A stretch of 31,550 nucleotides of DNA. Origin: Conidiobolus coronatus NRRL 28638 (taxonomy: Eukaryota > Entomophthoromycota > Entomophthoromycetes > Entomophthorales > Conidiobolaceae). The notes under the pieces are model-generated. The model did not search any database, was not told the origin of the DNA, and saw nothing but the letters and a program-made list of their open reading frames with translations. Each line of letters begins with the position of its first letter. Positions within the stretch are counted from its first letter, which is position 1. The position numbers were made by a program, and so were the translations under genes. Of the stretch, positions 1 to 10,269 are shown one piece after another. The stretch spans positions 39,884 through 71,433 of the forward strand of contig KQ964550.1 in the NCBI GenBank assembly GCA_001566745.1. The letters run 5' to 3'.

Positions 1-1204
1 ATTATAAAACACATTAAAGAGTTTATTTTAGTAATATTTAACAACTATTGAATGTAAAAATCGATACATTGACTATAAAAATATATTACGTAAGAAATAA
101 ATAAAACTAATTGTAATAGAATGATCTATTTTTAAATACAAAAAATAGCTATACTATAATATCTAGTTTATTACTATATTATTCAACCACATTAATTTTT
201 CTTTGCAAGTGGAATAATACAAAATTATTTTTGATTACAACTTTAATAAACTAACTCTAATTAGTGTTAGTAAACTATGGTGAATAAACTTTTATTAGAA
301 TATTTTAATAAAGAATAATTGAATGATATATTAAAAAATATTTTTATAAAGAAAATATGTAAATTGTTATATATAAAATAATAATCAATATTTATCATTT
401 AAGAATCGTATAGCTATCGCCTTTTACTTCAATATATCCCTCTTTTATTATACTTATTTGGGTAAGTAAAAAATTTAAGAAAATTTACTGTTATTAACTA
501 CATCAAGAAAAATTTAATAAAAAATGAATTAATAATAAGGTATTTGAGAATTAATAATTAATTATTGACTATTGATAAAATTGAGTTGAAAACATGTTAC
601 ATATGATATATATTAAACGGCAATATAGTTAACGTATTTGAATTCCAATATTAACTAATTTAAGTTAAATAGCCACAATATTTACTTGATAAGTGATAAA
701 ATTACTACTATTCTATTATAAAACAGCCTTATTAAGATATTGTAGACAAATTAGTTTGACTCGGATATTAATCCTCAGCTTTACAAAATTAGTAAATTTT
801 TCTACTTCTTATTATAACACCTAATTCGAAGATCAAACCACGATTTTTTTAACTCTCTTAAACTAAAATTCAATTCTACTGATGATATTAATTTAATCAA
901 AGTTAGTTAAAATAGTTTATAACCGTTATTGAAATAATTTGTTTTGATTGGCTAATTAGCCAATTTTCAGCCAACTAAACTCACTTTAAATCTGTAATTT
1001 TACCAATTTTTTGTTCTAAAACTAAATAACCAATTAAAAGGAGGCAAATTGTTCACTTTTTATTTTGAAACCCATTCCGAACTTTCCGCTAATAAACTAA
1101 AATTTATGAAGTAAGGAAGATTTTCTGAATTGAGCTTGCTGTTACAAAACTTTAGTTGCCAAACACTTGGTCAAACGCACTGCTAAATCACTAGTTTATT
1201 ATCC
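1..1204. other. AT-rich intergenic DNA
   Basis: No open reading frame of useful length, RNA gene or long repeat is visible here on either strand. The sequence is strongly AT-rich with many stops in all frames. It is the distal upstream region of the kinase gene. It holds one copy of a 12-mer (143-154) that recurs at 5949 and 28555. Confidence 0.6.
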
Positions 1205-1212
1205 TATAAATA
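1205..1212 (+). promoter_or_regulatory. TATA-like box of the kinase gene
   Basis: TATAAATA lies about 210 bp upstream of the kinase start codon. No ATG occurs between this box and the chosen start at 1422, and the region between is rich in pyrimidine stretches. That fits a leader scanned to the first ATG. The transcription start itself cannot be seen. Confidence 0.45.
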
Positions 1213-1421
1213 TCTCATTACTATCTTTTATTTAAACTATTTCTTCCATTAATCTACTTTTCTGATTATTGTGTGACTACCATTTTAATTTATAAAACCC
1301 TTAAAAATTTTTATCAAAGCCCATAGAGTACTTAAATCAATATTCTATAGTTGATATTGGTGTATTCCTTCTTTATTTATCTTATTATTGTTATTATTAT
1401 TTTAATTGATTATTCATCACC

Positions 1422-4400
1422 ATGGCTGCTACAACAGACCCAATGAAATCTTTGGGTTTAGCTCCAAAATCACAAGGATTAATGAAAACACCACTTGGTG
1501 AATTTCAAATTGGAAAAACACTTGGCGAGGGCTCATATGGAAAAGTAAAGCTTATTGTCAATGTTGCAACTCATGAAAAGGTAAGTTAATTGCTTTAATC
1601 GAATTTTATCAATCTAATATATAAATTTAGCTTGCTGTAAAAATTATTAAAAGATTCGTTCCACCTGATGAAAAAGGACGCAATGGTCGAGGAGGAAAAC
1701 CTTTTGAGCAAAGAATCTTAAGAGAAGCTAATTTGACTCGATTTTTAAACCATGATAATATTGTTCCTTTAAGGGATTGTAGAATCACTAAAACGCACTT
1801 TTATTTATTCTATGAATATGTCCCGGGTTGCCAGCTTACAGATAAAATTGGAAGAAATGGTTTGGATAAAGAGCAAGCTAGGAAGTATTTTGATCAAATT
1901 GTAGAAGGAATAGGTTATTGCCACTCCAATTTTGTAGTTCATAGAGATATTAAAGTTGAAAATATTATGATTGATACGCACGACCGCGTAAGGATCATCG
2001 ATTTTGGATTAGCCAATTTCTTTGATCAAAAGACTAACCTCAACACCTTCTGTGGTTCTCTACAATACTCTGCTCCAGAAATTATGAGAGGTGATCCATA
2101 TGTTGGACCTGAAGTGGATATTTGGTCTTTGGGAGTTGTTTTATTTGCTATGCTTACAGGAACTCTCCCATTCGAAGATCCTAGAAATCCAGGCGCTTGG
2201 GATAATGTAATGAATGGCAGAATTAAGTTCCCTCATAATGTTGATGCAACTGCTAGAAGTTTAATTTCAAAATGCTTAGACCCTCAACCAAAGAGAAGAA
2301 TTACAATGAACGAAATTGCTCGTCATCCATATCTCAAAAAGACGCACTTTTCAGACTATTATCACCCTAACGGGCCTAGAGAGCTCCCTAAGCAATTGGA
2401 TATCAAGGTCGTTGGCGAAATGACTGCTTGTTTGTTCCAAAGCGAATACTCAATCACACAAAAACTGGAAACTGAAATGAAAATGGGCAAAGAAAATTCA
2501 AATGGAACTATAACTGTTGTAAATTCTCCTGTTGTTGCAGTTTATAATTTAGTCGCAAATACTAAAAAGTTTCAAAATGGAGGTGGAACTCAAAAAGCCA
2601 GAAAAGTGATTAATCTTGATGCAGCAAAACAAGTTCCAACCTTGTCATCTGGAACAAATTCTCCTGCGACATCGCTTCATAGAAATGTGAACCCTCAAGA
2701 AATAGAGAAGCGATCTTCTAATGCAGAACTAGGCTCACCAGCAACAAAGCCCCAAGACTCAGATACAGCTTCGATTGCTAGTGCCCGTAAGCCATTAAGG
2801 GGATCTGATAGCACCAGGCCTAGTAAAAATGTTACTCCATCTATGTCACCTGCTGGACAGCCATCTGCCACGCTTAACAAATCTATTGTAGAGGAGCAGG
2901 TTGTACCTACTTATACACCAAAATTACAAAATCGAGCAGGCTCAGACAGTGAATCTCAAGAAACTCCTTCAATATCTTCCACTGAAAAAACAGCTAATGA
3001 TCCAACCATTGTTGGATTTGAAAACTCCGGATATGATAAAGAGACTTATCATGCGAAGCGTGCTTCCATGTACGAAACATACAACAAACTACACACTTTG
3101 ACTAGTGTCAACAACCAAGGCGCAGATGCTGGAAATGGTTTGACAAGAAGAGAAAAGAAGGATTTGTATCGCTCTAAGCGTGCATCCATCTATGACGATC
3201 TATTTACTAAGACAGAAGACGGCTCTGCCGCTGAAGAATCGCAACCTGAAACTGAAAAACTAGATGCTAATGACTCTGACTTTGAGCAAAAAGAAAAGAG
3301 TCCTAATGAAGATGATACAGATCCAGTATCAAATATTATCCAACAGGTTACAACATTGAACTCTGGAGATAATTCGAGGATGAAGGCTTCTGTTAGAAGA
3401 AATATGACAATTCATAGGGGTTCTAATCGTAAACCAAATCTAAAGAAAGCTGTACATAAGCGGGCACCTTTATCAGATCTCTTAAATGGAGAGAACTCTC
3501 AAGATGAATCTGACTCTGAAGAAAATCCAATTTCTGAATCACCTGTCATGAGCAAAGATCCTCCTAAGATATCGGAGCTCGATTTTGAAAGAGGCAGCTC
3601 AAGTCCATATCAAACATTAAAGAGCCCATTCTTAAAGAACCAGCATTTAGCAATGGCTACTACACCATGCGACAGAAGTCAGTCTAACCCAGTTCCTGAG
3701 CATAGTAATTCCTCACTTCTAAATAATACTTTGAGGAGAATTAACACTGACGAAAGGGCAGTTACAAGCGATAATGACGTTTTACATCCTAAAAATTATT
3801 TGGAGAGCTTTTTGGAAGGATGTAAAAACAAAATGACATCACCAAAAACCCATCCTCATCCAACTTATGCTCCTCCAAGTGGAAGACCTGCCAGCATGTA
3901 CGTTGGCGCTAGCCCAGGCTTAGATGGCACTCTCAGATCTAAGAAGAAGGTTACTTTCATGGACGACCACAGCTCTGATCTGACACCTCCATCTCCTTTA
4001 AGCTCTTCTCGACCAAGTGCATCTCCACGCGCTTTCTTAGCCAGTCCAAGACTCAAGTCACCACGTCCCACTCACTCTAGCACCGGAAGCGGTAATCCTA
4101 TTGGAGTACGTCAAGTAAGCATTCTAGACTGTCTCCAAGCTCAATCAATTCAGGTATCTAAGATGAATGTCGATGCAATGTGCGACCAACTACTGGATAT
4201 TTTGGAGCATCATGGAATTGAATTTGAATGGTCAGGACGTGGATTTGAATTTAGCTGCAAACTTCCCAGTGCTAAATTTGCAAGCAATTTCCCTCACCCA
4301 CACCTCAATGTAAACCTAGAATTAGCAACTGTTGCTAGAGTAAAGTCAACGGCACTCCTTATGACGAGCGTTGAGGGTGCTATCATTGGAGGCGAAAGAG

Positions 4401-4498
4401 CAGCACCCTTGACCTTAGAAATGACAGAAAGTGTTAAGAAAGGATTACAAAAATTATTCTCAAAGCCTCGCTCTCCATCCACTAAATTTGATTTTTAA
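1422..4498 (+). CDS. kin1: Kin1/PAR-1/MARK-like serine/threonine protein kinase
   Basis: Exons are 1422-1580 and 1631-4498, with a 50-nt GTAAGT...TAG intron, giving 1008 aa. The start is the first ATG after the TATA box and sits in a strong context (CACCATGG). The kinase domain is complete: Gly loop GEGSYG near 35-40, catalytic Lys57 in LAVKII, HRD 157-159, DFG 177-179, activation-loop Thr192 in NTFCGS, and APE ending at 203. The stretch PYVGPEVDIWSLGVVLF and the REAN...NHDNIV region resemble fungal Kin1 more than Snf1 or Kin4. A long Ser/Pro-rich, disordered-looking linker follows, and the last ~120 residues (about 885-1003) look like a divergent KA1 membrane-binding domain. The family regulates polarity, cell ends and exocytosis at the cortex. 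Three [KR]xAS[MI]Y motifs occur in the linker. Another CAMK-group subfamily is possible but less likely. Confidence 0.9.
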
Positions 4499-6064
4499 TA
4501 GGTTAATTTTTACTTAAACTAATTATAACAATGATATATTTTTTATCAAAACTGACTATTTTTAAATATTATAATAAACCAATTGATTCATAATATAACT
4601 TACTAGTATTATATTTAACATTGTTGTATACATAACGATATTCCAATCAATATAAACGTGATGATGCTATAAGTTACATAACTTGAATAATATGGCGCTT
4701 TATTAATTTATAAATTGCTTATATCCTATAATACATATAAAATTTTATTAATTAGCAGTCCTAAAAACTGTTTGCTAACTCATTAAAAAATTAATTAAAC
4801 TATAGGAGTAATTGAATATCTGACTAATAATGAATAATATATCTTTAAGATTTCATTCACAAGTTATGAAAATCATCTTAAATTTAACATTGATTGTTAA
4901 TTATATATCAATCAACACAATATTTACAATAGCATCCAATTGGACAAGAAGTAAAAATAAATAATAAAACAATCCTAAAATTGAGTATAAACTACATCAA
5001 TTATTATAAAATATCGGACTATAACACAATTATCCAATTTAACCTACTATTAATAACTTGTAATTAGCGGATATAATTAATTAATTATACATCATCCATA
5101 TATCCTTTTATAAGAAACTCTGCTAGATAAGTATTATTGTTTCTGTTAAATATTTTATTATTTTTTATTGTTGAGCATATGATCTATATTGTTTATCGAG
5201 TTATTATTACACTGTTATTAATTTTGGTTTAACTGATATCATACAATATATTGAAGTACTGAATTGCTTTAAAATCATTTTTATCCTCACATTTCTATTA
5301 TTATTATTGGTGATAATAATATAATATGTTATAATTTTGTGTCAAAGGGGGGAGGGAGAGAGATTCCAAATATATTATTACTACTATTCTAGATTATTAA
5401 GCCTTCTTTTTTACAGTTATTTTGCTATAATCAGCTTATATTGTTCTTTAATAATCGAATCACAATTAACCTCCCCAACTTTAGCCAATATTAAAGCGCA
5501 GTTAAAATTAAAATTAAAATTTAATTTATATTAAATTTATATTACAGCTATCACGTTAAAGTATTATTGTTATTGTTTACATAGATTTGAGATAATTAAT
5601 ATCTTGACTGATTCTAAAAACTGTGTGATAATTCAAGCAGATAATTTAAAGCTTTGAGAATAATAGCTGATTCAACTGACTTCTGTATGCCATTTGACTA
5701 GGAATTCTAATGTCATGTGCGGTGGGTATCATGTGAATTACATTACAATAACAAAAAATTACTTTTGAGAGAATCATTTGATAGTTTGTTGTAAATAATT
5801 TATTTTATTTGATTAATAATAAATCAGTCAAGTTGAGCGAGTAGATAAAAGTATATTGCGGAGATTTTACGCCAACTGTTGACTTTTTGGATTTGTAAAA
5901 TACCTGATATATACAGACAATATAACGCAATATCCAGCATTTATTATCAAATAGCTATACACGTAGATAAACGCTGCTTAAATGGGAAATTACCTATAAC
6001 TATAAAACCTATAGCTTGTAATTTGAAATAACGGTGAAAATTATTTAAAGAAAGTGGAGAAATT

Positions 6065-6080
6065 CACGTGGGATCACGTG
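6065..6080. promoter_or_regulatory. Paired CACGTG E-boxes, copy 1
   Basis: CACGTG occurs at 6065-6070 and again at 6075-6080, 10 bp apart start to start, about one helical turn. CACGTG is the classical site of bHLH/bZIP-type factors such as Cbf1, Pho4 and SREBP-like proteins. The same spacing recurs 464 bp away at 6529. Confidence 0.5.
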
Positions 6081-6528
6081 TATATATGTATATTTGCGAA
6101 ATGGGGGAGATTGAAGATTGGGCATGAATCCACTACTCAAGTACAATTGAATGTTTAGTGCCGAGAATCCACTCAAATTGTAATCCAACATGAAATCCAT
6201 TAAAGTCCCACATCTTTACCAGCCAATAGACTATAATCGGGTTATTGAGGTCAAGATTATTCAGAATAGTTCTATATTTAACTAAAACACGATAGCTATC
6301 CATTCTGTATCTCCTAAAGAATTGAGGTTAAGCTGATGAAACGTTAAGCTGTAAGACAATTATCGGCATTGGCACAAAATTCATTCTATAACGTGGGCTG
6401 GATTCTTTGTTTTCAGATTGTGGTTGAAAGATGAATGGCATCGACTAAGTCAATTATTGGGAGAGAATATTTGGTATATTACTATTTGATCGAAGTCAAG
6501 TGAAAAGATTTAGACGAGCTGCAGAGCT

Positions 6529-6544
6529 CACGTGAATTCACGTG
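6529..6544. promoter_or_regulatory. Paired CACGTG E-boxes, copy 2 (perfect palindrome)
   Basis: CACGTG at 6529-6534 and 6539-6544 are separated by AATT, so the whole 16 bp is a perfect palindrome. The spacing is identical to the doublet at 6065-6080. This suggests a composite site for two dimers on the same DNA face. The target gene is unknown, since both flanking genes end toward this region. Confidence 0.5.
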
Positions 6545-7871
6545 GTTGATCATTTATATTGAAGCATCTTTTGCAGAGGCATAGGTGCAGATAATAAAAA
6601 AATCGGTCGAATATTCGATGAAAAAAAGAGGCACTGGTAATACTTTACTATAAATAACTAGATTGTGGCATTTAAGAAATTGCGATTAATACCTTTTTTA
6701 ACAAATCTACGGTTTAAATCAATTAATTAATAGTTTTCAGCTTTAACTAAATATGCAAAAACATATAAATCTAGAAAACTAGTTACGGAGAATCTTTGGC
6801 TCAATATCAAGTTTAATTTACAAATTTAGAAAACTGAAATTTTACATTACACTTCCCATTTAATTCTTTTTATTTTTTCCCTATTTTATCACTGAAACTT
6901 GAAGCATTTTAGTGTTTGAATAATCACTTTCATTTGATAAAACTTCTATAATAGTAATTAATTTTTCATATTATAATTAGCGATCCCCCCAATATCTGGG
7001 TTGACTTTTATGAAATTAATTTGCGAGTTAAAGTAAGATATGTATGATGAGATATTAAAGAATACAAGACCATCGCACAATCATTAAACTGACTTCTCGT
7101 TAATTTATTCATAAATAGAAAATAGTTGTAAAACATAAACTTTAATATCAGGTAATAGCATAATATTCCTTATTCTCATATAATAACAGTCTAACAAACT
7201 ACTACAGTTATTATTAAATTATCGAACATAGTGAGAGAATAAGAGATATAAATAAGTTATAATAAAGTCGCACCGTTAATTTAATCAATATATCTCTATC
7301 TACGCTGGCAGTAATTGGCTACAATAATTTATTTTCTCAAATTAATAAACTAAACATTCACTAATTTATGGTATTCAGCTAATTTTAACTGTTGGTAAAA
7401 TTACACATCTAATATAATTATATTGATTTTAAACTGCAAGTTTCATTACAAAGCACGAGCGATATATACCAATTCATTTCAATTAGCGAACTTAGAGTCA
7501 TAACTTTTATTAATAAATAGTTAAATTGCTATTGGATATGTTTTGCTCAACATTTGCTCTAAGTTGTATTATTCAAGATTGATTGGGCTAATTTATTTAC
7601 CTTTTGCCGATTTTGTTTGAATCAGAAAAATCTTGAATTCTTTGGCTTTAATCTGGATTTATAATCTAAAAATACTTGCAAGTTTATCCTAAATTATACA
7701 GTAAAAGGGTTTGATTTGATAATGTTATATTGTAGTTTATTAATTATGCAGTGTGTTTATTTATTAGTTTAAATACAGTGTATATTATTATATTATATAT
7801 GATTGCAGCATGTCATAGACAGTGCCTATTTTGTTTCGAATAAATATTAGAATACTCGTCTGATTAATTAT

Positions 7872-9878
7872 TTACCAAGGGTGATGATGTTGATGGTGAG
7901 AAGATTGTGTTTGGTGTTGATGGTATTGATGATGTGATGAGGGGGGAGGGGCGTTATATGGAAGAGAGGAGTAGGGTTCGCTGATAGGATTTAGTTCGTG
8001 GTGATGGCTGGGGGCGACGGAAGTATTCTTGGGAGAGGTATATAATTTTTCATGAGAATGTGAGTCGATGCTATGCTCAACAGGGTGTTGTTGCTGTTGG
8101 TGAGTATGGACAGCTGAAGAAGAGTATGGTGATGTATTCAATTGTTGCTTGGTATAGTTAACGCTTACAATAGTCCAGACAGAGGCATCAGTAACATCTT
8201 GGAACATTTGCTTGGTTCCGTTGACAGAAGCAGCTTCTTGTTGGGCAGCAACTGAAGGAGGTTCTAAACCGAGTTCTTCGGTTCCCATGAATGGACCAGA
8301 CATTCTAACTCCAATAGATTCGCCTAAGCAGGCCAAGAATCCAGAAGGTGATTGATTGGGCTCTAACTCGAAAGCAACCTTGTGAAGTTGGCAGACGGGA
8401 TCACCAATAGCATTGGCGTCACCTCCGTTAATAGAGTTGGAAGCAGGGACTAAACTGCTGTTTTCAACTCTTCTCAAAGTCATAATAGGACTGACGAGAC
8501 CAGTGTGTACACATTGTAAGACGACCTTTTGGCCAAAGTGAATAAGAATGGGTGACTTGGTGGGGTCAGCATTACGGCGAGAGTCTGAAGTAGAAACATG
8601 TTCAGTGGGGTTAACCAAGTAAATTACAAATGGATCCCAGTGAGTGGTTCTCGTGAGAAGGGTGGATGTGGCGGGGTCTTGACCGAGATATTTTGTGGAT
8701 ACGGTTTGTGATCTTACTCTGTTGAATAAGGCGACAAGACCGCCATGAATAATACAGCCTTCGACGTTCTTTGAGATCATCTTCTTGCGACTAGGCTTGG
8801 AGATAACCTTGATAGGAGCAGATGCATATCTCCCACATGCTACACCATGAGGACTAGTAAGCTCAACAGTTAAAGAAACGCTCTTAAGCTTATGAGTGGT
8901 ATCAGCTACATGAAGCTGACGAGCAACAAATCTTCCGACAGTGCGAGATGTGCATAATTCGGTAGAGTTGGGATCTTTAGTAGAGGCGGGGGCAGGATGC
9001 CATTCGATATGTCCTTCTTGGAATGATCCATAAGGAAGGAGAGCAGAAGCGCTGTTGTCGACTTTGAATACAGCCATAGGAACGGCAGGATATTGAGCAT
9101 TGGGAGGAGTTATCCAAGAATCAATATTGACAAGTAAAAGAGAGGGAGGAGGGCAGATGAATCTCTTTTCAGAGCCATATGACTTTTGGGCGACTTTAGC
9201 AGTGAAGACAAAGACGCTGGGGTGTTGGGTAGTGAGGTGAGATCTAAATAATAAGTATTCGGGGGTACCGTATTGGGTAACTTGATTGAGCAAGTTGGGT
9301 TGGGAGCGCATAACAACTTCCTTAGCAAGATAGGGCTTAAGGGCGCTATCCATGTCGTCATGTGTGGTAGGAAGAGTTCGGGGTGAAGTGACACGTGGAG
9401 TGGAAGGAGCACTGGGGTCACGAGAGTGAACGGCGGAATATGAGTAGAGATGGCTGCTGGAATCTGGGGTGTTGAGAGTTGGGGGATGGTTGCGGGAACG
9501 AGAGGCCCAGTGGTCATACTTGGGTTGCATCATAGCAGCTACTTGTGGGTTGTAGAGCTGGGATGCATCAAAGGGGAAAGCGTGCATTTGACTACGGTCC
9601 ATCTCTTGGAAGATAGGAGATGAAAGAGCAGGAGGATATGCTTGGTGTTGGGAGTATAAGGAATCGTCTTGGCGTTGAATTTTAAGAGGCTGGAGATGAT
9701 GTCCTTGACTCATTGATTGAGAAGGGGCTTCATGTTTTATGTTGAAAGGTGTATGAAAAGTAAGTTGATCGGCATACTCTGGGTGAGAAGTAGCGATAGA
9801 AGGATAACCTTGGTTGGAAGTGCTGGGAGCAGAAGAATGATTAGGATCAAAATTGCTATTGTTCATTGTATATGACAT
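7872..9878 (-). CDS. CSL (CBF1/RBP-J/Su(H)/LAG-1) family transcription factor
   Basis: This is a single-exon gene of 668 aa. The start is the first ATG downstream of the TATA box, and no ATG lies in the roughly 260-nt leader. Residues 1-170 are Ser/Pro/Gln/His-rich. The LAG1-type DNA-binding domain spans about 220-365 and contains the hallmark AKVAQKSYGSEKRF at 227-240. The beta-trefoil domain spans about 365-578, with SKPSRKK at 360-366, RSQTVSTKYL at 389-398, CQLHKVAF near 496-503 and WTIVSV at 568-573. Fungi have CSL proteins without Notch; in fission yeast they act in adhesion, cell cycle and lipid genes by binding GTG(G/A)GAA. Oddly, the C-terminal IPT/RHR-C domain is absent, and residues 579-668 are a His/Gln/Ser/Pro-rich tail. 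The coding DNA is clearly less AT-rich than its flanks. The family call is secure; which fungal class (Cbf11- or Cbf12-like) is not. Confidence 0.95.
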   Translation of the reverse strand: MSYTMNNSNFDPNHSSAPSTSNQGYPSIATSHPEYADQLTFHTPFNIKHEAPSQSMSQGHHLQPLKIQRQDDSLYSQHQAYPPALSSPIFQEMDRSQMHAFPFDASQLYNPQVAAMMQPKYDHWASRSRNHPPTLNTPDSSSHLYSYSAVHSRDPSAPSTPRVTSPRTLPTTHDDMDSALKPYLAKEVVMRSQPNLLNQVTQYGTPEYLLFRSHLTTQHPSVFVFTAKVAQKSYGSEKRFICPPPSLLLVNIDSWITPPNAQYPAVPMAVFKVDNSASALLPYGSFQEGHIEWHPAPASTKDPNSTELCTSRTVGRFVARQLHVADTTHKLKSVSLTVELTSPHGVACGRYASAPIKVISKPSRKKMISKNVEGCIIHGGLVALFNRVRSQTVSTKYLGQDPATSTLLTRTTHWDPFVIYLVNPTEHVSTSDSRRNADPTKSPILIHFGQKVVLQCVHTGLVSPIMTLRRVENSSLVPASNSINGGDANAIGDPVCQLHKVAFELEPNQSPSGFLACLGESIGVRMSGPFMGTEELGLEPPSVAAQQEAASVNGTKQMFQDVTDASVWTIVSVNYTKQQLNTSPYSSSAVHTHQQQQHPVEHSIDSHSHEKLYTSPKNTSVAPSHHHELNPISEPYSSLPYNAPPPSSHHQYHQHQTQSSHHQHHHPW

Positions 9879-10007
9879 GATAATTAAACAAGGATAAGTA
9901 AGAAGTATAAAGTAAAACTAGTACAACAGGAGTAAAGAATATCTGCTGCTGAGACAAGGAAAATTAGGCTCGGACAATAACGAGCAAGGCTCTGCTGAAA
10001 CAATGAA

Positions 10008-10014
10008 GTGAGAA
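10008..10014 (+). promoter_or_regulatory. Variant CSL site in the CSL leader
   Basis: GTGAGAA matches the relaxed CSL consensus GTG(G/A)GAA used by fission yeast CSL proteins. It lies about 130 bp upstream of the CSL start codon, downstream of the TATA box. On its own a 7-bp match is weak. It is listed because of the two perfect sites farther upstream. Confidence 0.3.
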
Positions 10015-10136
10015 AAGGGGGCTTATTAAGAGAAGAAGCAGATCAATATGACCTTAGAGGGTAAGGTATGGATGAGCCTAAATCGATTTTCTCAGACGAA
10101 GGGGAAAAATGGAGGTGAGTTAGGATGGGAAGCTGG

Positions 10137-10144
10137 CTTATATA
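10137..10144 (-). promoter_or_regulatory. TATA box of the CSL gene
   Basis: TATATAAG on the minus strand lies about 260 bp upstream of the CSL start codon. The stretch from here to the start codon has no ATG on the coding strand and is rich in CT runs, as expected for a 5' leader. Confidence 0.5.
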
Positions 10145-10201
10145 TTTCTCAGATAAATTTAACTGGATGAGATGGATTTATTACGCCATCAACACAACAA
10201 G

Positions 10202-10208
10202 TTCCCAC
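10202..10208 (-). promoter_or_regulatory. Canonical CSL binding site, proximal
   Basis: TTCCCAC is the reverse complement of GTGGGAA, the core CSL response element. It lies about 60 bp upstream of the CSL gene's TATA box and is extended to TTCCCACTCT, the same ten bases as the site at 10263. This suggests feedback by the CSL protein on its own gene, which is inference. Confidence 0.5.
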
Positions 10209-10262
10209 TCTGCACCCAATCCAGCTACATTTGCACATTATTGGCCTCCATGATTTCACCAA

Positions 10263-10269
10263 TTCCCAC
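10263..10269 (-). promoter_or_regulatory. Canonical CSL binding site, distal
   Basis: This is a second GTGGGAA (minus strand) in the same orientation, 61 bp from the first. It lies about 120 bp upstream of the TATA box and shares the ten bases TTCCCACTCT with the proximal site. Confidence 0.5.

Larger units (their letters stand above)
4499..7871. other. Convergent intergenic region, 3.4 kb
   Basis: The region lies between the 3' ends of the kinase (+) and CSL (-) genes, so no promoter for either neighbour is expected inside it. I found no protein-coding gene. Open frames are short and low in complexity. The stretch at about 5830-6620 looks less AT-rich than its surroundings and holds two CACGTG doublets. 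A purine/G-rich run lies at about 5345-5363. A non-coding transcript or an unrecognised small gene is possible but not shown. Confidence 0.5.

Noticed and set aside
5337-5534. 65-codon Tyr/Leu-rich frame in the convergent spacer
   Set aside because: Low-complexity AT-driven composition ending in KLKLKLK-like repeats. It looks like chance.
8111-8165. Possible 55-nt intron near the CSL C-terminus (GTAAGC to TTCAG)
   Set aside because: It has intron size and plausible ends, but splicing gives a short unrelated tail and no C-terminal domain, while the unspliced frame is open and keeps the VSV strand after WTI.
9110-9517. 135-codon second-frame open reading frame inside the CSL gene
   Set aside because: It is a shifted frame within conserved CSL coding DNA, with Pro/Leu/Ser-rich content expected from the frame shift and no family signature.
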